A model generated the notes under the pieces. That model did not search any database, had not been told where the DNA came from, and was given only the letters and a program-made list of their open reading frames with translations. From Bacteriovoracaceae bacterium UBA4097 (GTDB lineage Bacteria; Bdellovibrionota; Bacteriovoracia; Bacteriovoracales; Bacteriovoracaceae): a DNA stretch of 18,917 nucleotides. A program made the translations under genes and the position numbers. The stretch is from NCBI GenBank assembly GCA_002381765.1, contig DFXX01000117.1, positions 13,786 through 32,702 on the forward strand, in the 5' to 3' direction. Positions 1 to 7,015 of the stretch are shown in pieces. Position 1 is the first letter of the stretch; each line of letters begins with the position of its first letter.

Positions 1-585
1 AATTTCGTTTCTAAGGCAAAAGAGGGAATAGATTCTGCTAGATCATCGTATGAGGCCACTAAAGAGAATGCACTTCACAAGCTAGAGACGACCAAAGAGA
101 GTGTAACTAACCAAGCTCAACAGACTTCAGATTCTTTTACCTCAGCTACTGATAGACTCCGTGCCGAGGCTCAGGGGAGATTGGATTCTGGTCTGAATGA
201 CTCCTCATCCAGCATCGATGGGGAAAATCTAAAATCTAAAGCTCAGGAAGGACTCAATAAGGCCCGCTCAAGCTTGGATTCAGCAAAGGAAGAAATTCGT
301 TCTCGAGCTCATGAGGGAATCGAGAGGGTCAGGTCACGTGTAGATACGGATGCAATCAGAGAATCGGCCAGCGGTATGCAGCCCATGGCGTTTATGGCAT
401 TAGGGGCCGGACTTGGAGCTCTGACGGGAGCTTCTTTATCAGGTGAGGATGATGAATTTGGAAACTTGGAAGAAAAATTATCTGAATTCAATCATGATCT
501 CCAGGAAGCTCTTAATGAGTCGGCAAATGTGCTCAAAAATCAGTTTATGTCTGACTTTAAGGACCTGAATGTAAATATATTTTAA
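1..585 (+). CDS. LEA/apolipoprotein-like helical repeat protein, 5'-truncated by the window edge
   Basis: The frame is open from base 1, so the gene begins upstream; 194 residues are visible. The TTG at 181 is internal and not a convincing start. Composition is very polar and rich in Ala, Ser, Lys, Glu and Arg, with a near-exact internal repeat: residues 4-23 (SKAKEGIDSARSSYEATKE) recur as residues 79-98 (SKAQEGLNKARSSLDSAKE), and a weaker copy follows at about 101-115. Such repeats form long amphipathic helices, as in LEA and apolipoprotein-like proteins. Residues about 126-148 form one Gly/Ala-rich hydrophobic segment (GAGLGALTGAS), recalling the membrane segment of DUF883/YtxH-type proteins, and an acidic tail follows. 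A role in envelope or desiccation stress is possible but is inference. A hairpin terminator follows the stop. Confidence 0.8.
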   Translation, partial: NFVSKAKEGIDSARSSYEATKENALHKLETTKESVTNQAQQTSDSFTSATDRLRAEAQGRLDSGLNDSSSSIDGENLKSKAQEGLNKARSSLDSAKEEIRSRAHEGIERVRSRVDTDAIRESASGMQPMAFMALGAGLGALTGASLSGEDDEFGNLEEKLSEFNHDLQEALNESANVLKNQFMSDFKDLNVNIF

Positions 586-590
586 TTTAA

Positions 591-620
591 AGAGGCCTTG
601 CTTTTTAGCAAGGCCACTTT
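591..620. terminator. Hairpin between convergent genes
   Basis: GGCCTTGC (594-601) and GCAAGGCC (608-615) form a perfect 8-bp stem with a six-base loop. It lies between the stop of the LEA-like gene and the stop of the convergent HAD gene. The T tract after the stem is weak (ACTTTACATT), and the minus-strand side reads TCTTTAAATT, so it may act in both directions with moderate efficiency. Confidence 0.7.
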
Positions 621-1248
621 ACATTAAGACTTCTGAGATATCTGTGAATGTTTCAAATATAAAAGTTGGTTTTTTTGATCTCAAAGCTTCGGCAGAGGCA
701 TATCCCCATAGGACCGCTCCCGATGACATGCCTATAAAAGAGGCTGCCTCGATGTCGCGACATTCATCTCCAATACTTAAACACTCTGATGGATGTAATT
801 TAAACTTCGTGAGCAATTTTTTATAGATTTGTCGCTTTCCGAATATAGACACTCCACAGTGAAGAGAATGAAAGTATTTGAGAACTTCCTTGTTCAGGAT
901 AGCTTGAACATTGATCAATGAGTTTGAGGTAACCAGTGCTAAGGAATATCCCGCTTCATGAAGAGAGCGAAGTAACTTCTCGTAATCTTTGAAGGGAAGA
1001 ATCTGCTGTGCCTCACGGTTAAATTTTCGACGCATATAAGCTGCAATAAAAGGTATCTTCCACCAGGCGATACTTAAGTACTTAATGATGCCTTTGGAGT
1101 CAAGAGATCTCAAAGTTTCAAGTTCATGGGCCTCTACTTCTTTAAACCGAAACTTTCTAGCAGCAAGATTGAATGAGTTTTGAAACCAGGGGTATGAATC
1201 GACTAGAGTTCCATCAAAATCGAAAATTACAAGCTTAAATTTGGTCAT
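619..1248 (-). CDS. HAD-superfamily hydrolase (phosphoglycolate phosphatase-like)
   Basis: The 209-residue protein carries the full set of haloacid dehalogenase motifs. Motif I is DFDGTLVDS, with nucleophile Asp10 and acid/base Asp12. Motif II is TSNS at about 107-110. A Lys-containing motif III lies in the 138-145 region. Motif IV is GDECRD, with Asp161 and Asp165 for Mg2+. The segment between motifs I and II looks like an alpha-helical C1 cap, as in Gph/PGMB-type members. These enzymes hydrolyse small phosphomonoesters in the cytoplasm; the substrate cannot be read from the sequence. The ATG lies 12 bases after the stop of the upstream methyltransferase, so the two are probably co-transcribed. 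Only a weak purine stretch (ATGGGGT) precedes the ATG. Confidence 0.9.
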   Translation of the reverse strand: MTKFKLVIFDFDGTLVDSYPWFQNSFNLAARKFRFKEVEAHELETLRSLDSKGIIKYLSIAWWKIPFIAAYMRRKFNREAQQILPFKDYEKLLRSLHEAGYSLALVTSNSLINVQAILNKEVLKYFHSLHCGVSIFGKRQIYKKLLTKFKLHPSECLSIGDECRDIEAASFIGMSSGAVLWGYASAEALRSKKPTFIFETFTDISEVLM

Positions 1249-1260
1249 ACCCCATTATAG

Positions 1261-1893
1261 TTACTTCTTCTCAAATAATAAATAAGAGCTGAGAGGGAAT
1301 CCGAGTAAATTATTGACCTGCTTATTCTCGATAAGTTTTAGCCCCCTTAGACGTTCAAACATGGCCGCGTCCATATCCGTTCTAAAACCAAGGTATTTAC
1401 GGGTCAAGGGATCAATCCATCTCACCATATTTGACTTGAATGAATCTCGAGTTCTGAGATTGGTAATAATAGCAATATGGCCACCTTTCTTGGTTACTCT
1501 AATCATTTCTTTAAGACCCTTTAAAGGCGCGTCCATGGCGGAGAGGACTGAAGGGGCAAGCACCAGGTCGAAGGTATTGTCCTTAATATCCATTTGGCCT
1601 GCATCCATAACTTTCAATGAAATACTTTTTCTCTTGAGTTTTTTGGCCTTCTGTTCGGCAATGTTCAGCATCTTCTGGTTTATGTCAATGCCCGTATAGC
1701 TTACATGAGAGGGAAGATAATTGAAGGTGAGACCAGATCCCACACCCACCTCGAGAATTTTTAAACCTCTTTTATCTTTTTTACTATGAATGAGTTCTCC
1801 GATCTTTCTATGCCCTTCTGAAAGGGGTTTATTGAAAACATGGTCATAAATTGGTGCGATAAAAGAATAATCTCTCGGAGATGCATTTCTCAT
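1261..1893 (-). CDS. Class I SAM-dependent methyltransferase, PmtA-like
   Basis: This is a 210-residue Rossmann-fold methyltransferase. Motif I is EVGVGSG at residues 48-54, the acidic ribose-binding loop is GIDIN (Asp70), and motif IV lies in DLVLAPSVLSAMD. Several features recall Rhodobacter-type phosphatidylethanolamine N-methyltransferases (PmtA): the N-terminal IYDHVF...GHRK segment, the LEVGVGSGL signature, and a late LGFRT element. PmtA makes phosphatidylcholine from phosphatidylethanolamine at the inner membrane. This assignment is from remembered family signatures; a UbiE-like or other small-molecule methyltransferase remains possible. GGAAGG sits 4 bases before the ATG. The gene leads a two-gene unit with the HAD hydrolase and diverges from the BON/slyX pair. 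Confidence 0.85.
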   Translation of the reverse strand: MRNASPRDYSFIAPIYDHVFNKPLSEGHRKIGELIHSKKDKRGLKILEVGVGSGLTFNYLPSHVSYTGIDINQKMLNIAEQKAKKLKRKSISLKVMDAGQMDIKDNTFDLVLAPSVLSAMDAPLKGLKEMIRVTKKGGHIAIITNLRTRDSFKSNMVRWIDPLTRKYLGFRTDMDAAMFERLRGLKLIENKQVNNLLGFPLSSYLLFEKK

Positions 1894-1939
1894 AAACCTT
1901 CCATATTGTTATTGATTGAAGTTGGTACTAGCATTCTGG

Positions 1940-1967
1940 TTCGGACATTCCCATCTTGAAGTATAAT
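1940..1967 (+). promoter_or_regulatory. Candidate promoter for the BON-slyX pair
   Basis: There is a perfect -10 box TATAAT at 1962-1967 and a weak -35 TTCGGA (3 of 6 consensus bases) 16 bases upstream. Initiation would be near 1974, giving a leader of about 108 bases whose first 26 bases contain an imperfect GACGC...GCGTC stem-loop (1974-1999). The -35 is poor, so this is only a candidate. Confidence 0.35.
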
Positions 1968-2081
1968 TCGCAAGACGCAACTGGTATGTGATTGGCGTCA
2001 TAAGAGAATCACAAGCTTATATTAAGTTTAAGCCTCTCCTCAATTTTGACAAAATGGCATCAATCATTTCAGGAGGAAAGA

Positions 2082-2447
2082 ATGAGTACAAAAAATAATT
2101 ATAATGAAGAGAATGGTCCTTGGGAGCAAAGCAGAAGTGAAGGCTACGATTCCCCTTATCCTGGCACGGCCATAGGAAAAGGTGAGGAGCAATTTGAGAG
2201 AAGAGAAGATTTTAGTGAGACTTTGCAGTCCTCACCATCCGATGAGGTCCTTAAAAGAAAGGTCTCAGAGGCTCTTTCTAAGAGTCATGAGGTTGATGCC
2301 TCTGACATTGAAGTGAGGGTTCATAATTCTATTGTGACCATGAGTGGTACAGTTTCTGATCGAGAGATGAAGAGAAATGCCGAGAGATGTCTGGATGATC
2401 TAGGGGATGTAAAAGACATTTATAATCGACTTACCTTCAGCTTGTAA
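2082..2447 (+). CDS. BON-domain protein
   Basis: The 121-residue protein has a low-complexity, charged N-terminal half (Glu, Gly, Ser, Tyr) and a C-terminal BON domain at about residues 52-121. The domain shows the typical pattern: a helix (LKRKVSEALSKS), then DIEVRVHNSIVTMSGTVSD with the conserved Gly, then a second helix and DVKDIYNRLTF. BON modules bind phospholipid and occur in OsmY and stress-related envelope proteins. No signal peptide is visible, so the protein is probably cytoplasmic or soluble. I chose ATG 2082 because AGGAGG (2071-2076) lies 5 bases upstream; a longer reading from TTG 2046 would place that ribosome-binding site inside the gene. It is followed 29 bases later by slyX. 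Confidence 0.88.
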   Translation: MSTKNNYNEENGPWEQSRSEGYDSPYPGTAIGKGEEQFERREDFSETLQSSPSDEVLKRKVSEALSKSHEVDASDIEVRVHNSIVTMSGTVSDREMKRNAERCLDDLGDVKDIYNRLTFSL

Positions 2448-2476
2448 TACTTCGATAAAAGGTTTACAACCATTTT

Positions 2477-2680
2477 ATGGATGAAAAAAGAATTATCGAC
2501 CTTGAAATGAAGCTCACTCATATGGAAGACCTCATGGATCAGCTCAACCAAATCGTGACTAATCAACAACTGACAATCGAGCGTCTTACTAAAGATGTTA
2601 CAGATCTCAAGTTAGCGAGCTTGGGGTCTGCTAATCAAGGTGACAGGATACTTTCCAATGAAGTTCCTCCTCACTACTAG
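2477..2680 (+). CDS. slyX: SlyX family protein
   Basis: The 67-residue protein is a short coiled coil with the SlyX signature: ERIxDLExKL-like start (RIIDLEMKLTHMED), the core QLNQIVTNQQLTIERL, and a C-terminal tail ending in PPHY. SlyX is a widespread small protein of unknown biochemical role, first noted beside slyD in E. coli. The length fits the family (about 70 residues). Ribosome binding is weak: AAAAGG lies about 14 bases before the ATG. It probably shares a transcript with the BON gene. Its stop codon is only 2 bases from the stop of the convergent gene. Confidence 0.9.
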   Translation: MDEKRIIDLEMKLTHMEDLMDQLNQIVTNQQLTIERLTKDVTDLKLASLGSANQGDRILSNEVPPHY

Positions 2681-2682
2681 GA

Positions 2683-4197
2683 CTAGCTAGCAAAAACCGG
2701 AACAAGTTTCACTTCTTGAGCTTCTTCAGCAAGTCTTTTCTCTTCTCTCTCACTGATATGTTCTGTTAGCTTTGAATAACCAAAGTATCCCAGACCTTGA
2801 TCAACTAAGACGACAGCATAGCCCAGTAGCTTGAGTTTAGGGTTACCTTTCCTCTTTGATAATTGTTCAAAGTAGGTAAGGGCCGCCACATCGATTTGTA
2901 CTTGAGATGAACCAATGATCATTTCCCAAGATGTATCTGTTAGAACTCTTTCCATATTAACTTCATCTTTTAGCACAAAATTGAGTGCGGTAGAGTTGCC
3001 AATGGCAATCATTCCACAAGCAGCATATCTGCTCTTTACTGTTTTAAGACTCGAAACAGCAGCTGTCATGAAGAATGTCTCTGAAGCCATGTAAGCAATA
3101 TTTTGCTGAATATCAGGATTGGTCAAAACATTTTGCGCCATCTTTAAAGGATCTTTATCTTTGACTTCATCATAATTAGCATAAGTTTCGGCAGTTAACT
3201 GAATGCCAGTGCTTAGCATGATATATTTCCACTCAGAGAGTCCTGCTTTTACCGAACCGATTAATTTTGATTTAAAAGGAGCGAGCTTATCACTTAAGCG
3301 CGTTCTCACCTTCATGGCCGTGATACCACCGGCATAGGTTTTCTTAAAGAGAGCACGATTCCATTTTTGCATTTGCACTGAAGTCACTTTTCCACCCAGC
3401 TTCTTATTAATCCCCTGAATATACTTTTCAGAAAGCTTTCTCTGGGCCAGGGAAAATTTACTAATGTAAGTCGTCAATTGCTGACCCATAGTGCTAGCAC
3501 TGATCTTCGCACCCAATACTTTGAGTGGTTTTTGAAGAAGTCTAAAGACGACACTTCCACTTACCCAAAGCGTGACATCAACTCCTAAAAGTTTCCAAGC
3601 ATCTGCCCCTTCGGCTTTTTTAAGCATGAGACTGTTTTGTTCAAAACCATAGATAAGCATTTCATAAGAAGTTCTGATTTGTTCCTTGCTGAGGGTTTTT
3701 GCCTCAACAGCACGTCTAAGTCGAGTTTGATATTCTTCAAGATCAATCCACTCTTTATAAAAATCACTTTCTTTTTGATATCTGTTATCGAGAGAAAGGA
3801 AAAGATAGCCCATTAAACTTGCATAGGCCGAATAGAAAAGCATCTTTGATGATTTGGTATAGTTACTAAAAACTTTTTCCTGGATGGTCTTCTCGCAACT
3901 AGCTTCTTCACATTTTGCGGTTAGCTTATATATTCCTCTGGTCTGTTCAATGAGAAACCAAGTCTCAATCTTTCCATCATCATCAAGATCACGTCCATAG
4001 CCTAAGACGGAGTTAATTTTACTATTGATCCTCGGAAGAAGGGCAGATTCAAGTCTAATCTCTTTACCACCTAAGTCATTAGTGTATGAGACCGCTCTCA
4101 CTTCAAAAGAATCACCTTCATTTGAGTTCACTTGATAGATTGCTTCAGCACCGGCCCATGTAAATGCTGAGAAAAGCAAAAAAACATACGCTAGCAT
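2683..4197 (-). CDS. Exported protein of unknown function with a calcium-loop-like motif
   Basis: I do not recognise this 504-residue protein. It starts with a Sec-type signal peptide (hydrophobic MLAYVFLLFSAFTWAGA, likely cleavage after Ala17 or Ala19). The mature N-terminus looks like a beta-rich domain containing DLDDDGKIE at 70-78, similar to EF-hand or FG-GAP calcium loops. Cys96 and Cys101 are close enough to form a disulfide. The remainder is Lys-rich and helical, with hydrophobic stretches at about 119-136, 203-221, 370-385, 391-409 and 456-472 that could be membrane segments or a pore-like helical core. The C-terminus is charged. AGGAAG sits 6-7 bases before the ATG. It diverges from the FG-GAP lipoprotein gene across a 268-base control region, which suggests, without proving it, a shared envelope role. 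Confidence 0.85.
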   Translation of the reverse strand: MLAYVFLLFSAFTWAGAEAIYQVNSNEGDSFEVRAVSYTNDLGGKEIRLESALLPRINSKINSVLGYGRDLDDDGKIETWFLIEQTRGIYKLTAKCEEASCEKTIQEKVFSNYTKSSKMLFYSAYASLMGYLFLSLDNRYQKESDFYKEWIDLEEYQTRLRRAVEAKTLSKEQIRTSYEMLIYGFEQNSLMLKKAEGADAWKLLGVDVTLWVSGSVVFRLLQKPLKVLGAKISASTMGQQLTTYISKFSLAQRKLSEKYIQGINKKLGGKVTSVQMQKWNRALFKKTYAGGITAMKVRTRLSDKLAPFKSKLIGSVKAGLSEWKYIMLSTGIQLTAETYANYDEVKDKDPLKMAQNVLTNPDIQQNIAYMASETFFMTAAVSSLKTVKSRYAACGMIAIGNSTALNFVLKDEVNMERVLTDTSWEMIIGSSQVQIDVAALTYFEQLSKRKGNPKLKLLGYAVVLVDQGLGYFGYSKLTEHISEREEKRLAEEAQEVKLVPVFAS

Positions 4198-4282
4198 AAG
4201 TTACTTCCTGGTTTTCTTCCCATATAAGCAAACTCTATGCCGGCCTAACCTGCTTTAAATCAGCTTTATTGCTCTCAGACTG

Positions 4283-4304
4283 TACATCCCACTGTAGGGA
4301 TGTA
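4283..4304. promoter_or_regulatory. Perfect inverted repeat, candidate operator
   Basis: TACATCCC (4283-4290) and GGGATGTA (4297-4304) form a perfect 8-bp dyad around the 6-base centre ACTGTA. There is no T tract on the plus strand, so it is not an obvious terminator. The centre coincides with the candidate -10 box of the minus-strand promoter described next, a usual position for a repressor site. No regulator is encoded nearby. Confidence 0.45.
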
Positions 4305-4318
4305 AAAAAGTTAATCAA
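4291..4318 (-). promoter_or_regulatory. Candidate promoter for the unknown exported protein
   Basis: Read on the minus strand, TTGATT (4318-4313) and TACAGT (4296-4291) are spaced by 16 bases; each matches 4 of 6 consensus bases. Initiation would be near 4284, about 86 bases before the ATG at 4197. The -10 lies exactly in the middle of the inverted repeat 4283-4304. Confidence 0.35.
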
Positions 4319-4401
4319 TGCCTGTTATCGGAGGCAGCAGTCTTAAGGTTGGAGGTAGTCTCCGACGCCAAACCTCGTGTAATCCTTGCCTTATTTCCAG
4401 C

Positions 4402-4430
4402 TTGTTGTGGGGGGGATGCCATATTATTAT
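4402..4430 (+). promoter_or_regulatory. Candidate promoter for the FG-GAP lipoprotein, with a G7 tract in the spacer
   Basis: TTGTTG (4402-4407) and TATTAT (4425-4430) are separated by 17 bases, giving a start near 4437 and a leader of about 30 bases before the ATG at 4466. The spacer contains seven consecutive G residues (4409-4415). Changes in G-tract length would change the -35/-10 spacing. Confidence 0.4.
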
Positions 4431-4465
4431 AGAGGGATATTATATTCATCGACTTGAGGAGAGAT

Positions 4466-6964
4466 ATGAAATCACTACTGGCTTTAATTGTTCTATGTGC
4501 GGCTTGTAGCTCCAACCATTCACCGGATAAGAAGGTCTCTAGTGTCAATGACAAGTTTAAGACATTACAAAAAGCAGCCAGCCCAGATCTGGCCAATTAC
4601 CAAGGTCCTAACCGGCAAAGGCTTCTGTGTTACGCCGATGACATCTCTTTTGAAGAAGCCGAAACCGCTCTCTTTAAGAAGCTTGAAGCGAGCCTTCTAA
4701 CAGGACAATTTACTGAACTCAATGAGATTCTCAGCTCCGATTATAAAGGTAGCTCTTTCTTTAAGAACAGAGCGAGCGCCGCCAAGAGTCTGGGAGGAGA
4801 CATCTCCTACAAAACTCTTATCACGGCAGATCACTCTTTAGATCAGAAGCGTTTTATTGATGATCTAAAGAAATATTATAAGCAGTTTAAGACTCTTAAG
4901 AATGTGCACTTAGAAACTAGTCAGTACAGGATATCAAAGTCTCAGCGTTTATCCGATATGCGGCCTTTTGAGTTAGTGGCCGATCTCAATCTTAATATTA
5001 AGGGTATTGGAGCTGATGGAAAACTTCGCGAAGATCGTGCACTCATTAAGATACGGGCCAGCAAGATGAGTGGTAAATGGCTTCTGAATTCCCTTAACTT
5101 CAATGAGCTTCTAACATTTTCAAATTCTAATCCTCACTTCAGTGAGCTCAAGCTTGCGGATGCAGGTTTGGGTTCTATGAAATCTTACGAGCGACTTGAG
5201 GCCATTCGTCGCGGTGGCTATACTCTTGCCCTTTCCGACTTTAATGCTGACTCTAATACTGATTTCTTGTTAGGAAGCTACGGCAAGCTGCAGCTCTTCA
5301 AAGGTAAGGGAGACGGTACTTTCTCAGAAGTTAAAGACTCTGGCCTGGAAGAGCATACCTTAGTTAAGAGTGCGGTGTGGGCCGATCTTAATAATAATGG
5401 TCTTAAAGATCTTCTCATCGTGCGTTTTGTTGATATGAGTAGTGAACATTTCTCTGAGTTCCTCAAAACTGAGAGCAAAGAGACAAGAAATAAAATCGAT
5501 CATAATAAAACTCCAAAGTTAAACTCAGTGGTGATCTATAAAAATCTTGGTAATGGAAAGTTTAAAAAGGCGAGTGAACTCACCGATGCCTTGCCTACTG
5601 AACATGCCATGCCGGCCACCATCGCTGATTTTAATAATGACGGCTTTCTTGACATCTATATTGGATATCCAGGAGTTAAAGACTTCACCACCTTCTCTCA
5701 AGACGCTCAGGCTAAGATGGGGAAGAAAGCTCAAGGGGTTTATCTAAATGATGGCAAGATGAACTTCTTTTCAAAGGCGATGAATAAGAACAAAAAATAT
5801 GAAGTCTTCTCTGAAGATAATATGATTTACCCTCATTCTTCAGTAGCGGTTGACTATAATCAAGACGGAAAAGTGGATATCGTGGTGGTCGACGATAGAG
5901 GAAACCTCTCAGTTGCTTACAAGAATCTAGGTAATGCAGAATTTGAGATTGATAACAAGGCTATGGGCTTTCAGAATTATGGCATTGGAATGGGGCTGGC
6001 AGTAGGAGATGTTAATAATGATGGCAAGGTTGATATGGCCCTCACTAACGTCGCCTTCAATCAAAGAAATCGCATGGCCCGCTCTTGTGCTCTGAACTGG
6101 GGCGAAGCAGTAACTAAAGATGAAGATCTGCAAGTTCGCTCGGGACTTCGTCTCTTCCAAAACATGAATGGCAAAAAGTTCAATGATCAAACAGCTCTCT
6201 CAGGACTTACCGATGTGGGTGATGGCCTAGGAGGGGTTGAATTTCTGGATTACAATAATGATGGACTACTAGACATCTACGTAAGTAATGGTCTTTGGTC
6301 AGGAACTGAAAAGTCCTTTGATCTAGCAGGCACTTTTAATAGGGCCCTAAGGCATCAAGTCGAGGAGGGGATCTACGAAGGACCGGTCACAACCAGATCC
6401 TTTATGATGGATATTCTCGCTAATTATCGTAATGAAAATGGCGATGCCCCATCTATGGCCGGATTTCAATCGAATAAACTCTTTAGAAATCTAGGAAACG
6501 GAAAGTTCATGGAAGTGGGTTATCTGGAAGGCGCCGACAGTATTGCCGATGGCTATGTGGTGGGTACTGCCGATGTGAATAATGATGGTGTGATTGATAT
6601 TATCTTAAGAAACGCGGATCCAGGTACGAAGCTCGTTTCTTATCCTCCAGTTCAAATCTATCTTGGTAAGAAGTCTGCTTCCAAGTCCATCCAGATCACA
6701 CTGGAAGGAAGAATTTCTAACCGAGATGCGATTGGTGCCGAATTGACTGCGACCGTTAAAGGTATGCCAGTTCAAGTACGCCAGATGATTGCTAATAACG
6801 GAACCATTCAGTCAGAACAGAAGCTGTGGTTTAGTCTAGGTAAAGAAGAAAGCATGAAGGAACTCAAGATACGCTGGCCCAATGGTAGGGTGCAAGTTCT
6901 GAAGAATCTTAAACCGGGTAAGCATCATATTGTTGAAGGTAATTCCTTAGCAGCTAGCAATTAA
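4466..6964 (+). CDS. FG-GAP/VCBS repeat lipoprotein with C-terminal ASPIC/UnbV domain (CRTAC1-like)
   Basis: The 832-residue protein begins with a lipoprotein signal (MKSLLALIVLCAACSS; lipid-modified Cys14, with an unusual Cys at -3). Residues about 50-235 form a mixed domain that may be NTF2/SnoaL-like (inference). Residues about 255-710 hold at least seven calcium-loop repeats: DFNADSNTD (from Asp258), DLNNNGLKD, DFNNDGFLD, DYNQDGKVD, DVNNDGKVD, DYNNDGLLD and DVNNDGVID (from Asp703). This is the pattern of FG-GAP beta-propellers. The last ~90 residues match ASPIC/UnbV (IGAEL...IRWPNGRVQVL). Such proteins are cell-surface adhesive or structural proteins. ATG 4466 was chosen because GAGGAG sits 4 bases upstream; that motif would be inside a longer TTG-start reading. 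Confidence 0.92.
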   Translation: MKSLLALIVLCAACSSNHSPDKKVSSVNDKFKTLQKAASPDLANYQGPNRQRLLCYADDISFEEAETALFKKLEASLLTGQFTELNEILSSDYKGSSFFKNRASAAKSLGGDISYKTLITADHSLDQKRFIDDLKKYYKQFKTLKNVHLETSQYRISKSQRLSDMRPFELVADLNLNIKGIGADGKLREDRALIKIRASKMSGKWLLNSLNFNELLTFSNSNPHFSELKLADAGLGSMKSYERLEAIRRGGYTLALSDFNADSNTDFLLGSYGKLQLFKGKGDGTFSEVKDSGLEEHTLVKSAVWADLNNNGLKDLLIVRFVDMSSEHFSEFLKTESKETRNKIDHNKTPKLNSVVIYKNLGNGKFKKASELTDALPTEHAMPATIADFNNDGFLDIYIGYPGVKDFTTFSQDAQAKMGKKAQGVYLNDGKMNFFSKAMNKNKKYEVFSEDNMIYPHSSVAVDYNQDGKVDIVVVDDRGNLSVAYKNLGNAEFEIDNKAMGFQNYGIGMGLAVGDVNNDGKVDMALTNVAFNQRNRMARSCALNWGEAVTKDEDLQVRSGLRLFQNMNGKKFNDQTALSGLTDVGDGLGGVEFLDYNNDGLLDIYVSNGLWSGTEKSFDLAGTFNRALRHQVEEGIYEGPVTTRSFMMDILANYRNENGDAPSMAGFQSNKLFRNLGNGKFMEVGYLEGADSIADGYVVGTADVNNDGVIDIILRNADPGTKLVSYPPVQIYLGKKSASKSIQITLEGRISNRDAIGAELTATVKGMPVQVRQMIANNGTIQSEQKLWFSLGKEESMKELKIRWPNGRVQVLKNLKPGKHHIVEGNSLAASN

Positions 6965-6971
6965 AATTTAG

Positions 6972-7007
6972 CAAAAAAAAAGCGGCCTATATGGCCGCTT
7001 TTTTTGT
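6972..7007. terminator. Bidirectional rho-independent terminator
   Basis: AGCGGCC (6981-6987) and GGCCGCT (6993-6999) form a GC-rich stem with a 5-base loop, flanked by an A tract on the left and a T tract on the right. It can stop both the FG-GAP gene and the convergent antiporter gene. Confidence 0.92.
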
Positions 7008-7015
7008 CTTTGGTT

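Noticed and set aside
2046..2081. TTG start at 2046, or its TTGACA read as a -35 box
   Set aside because: AGGAGG in front of ATG 2082 decides the start, and no -10-like sequence lies 16-18 bases after TTGACA.
4315..4596. Minus-strand 93-codon open frame across the lipoprotein start
   Set aside because: It overlaps the control region and the signal peptide region, and has no ribosome-binding site or family resemblance.
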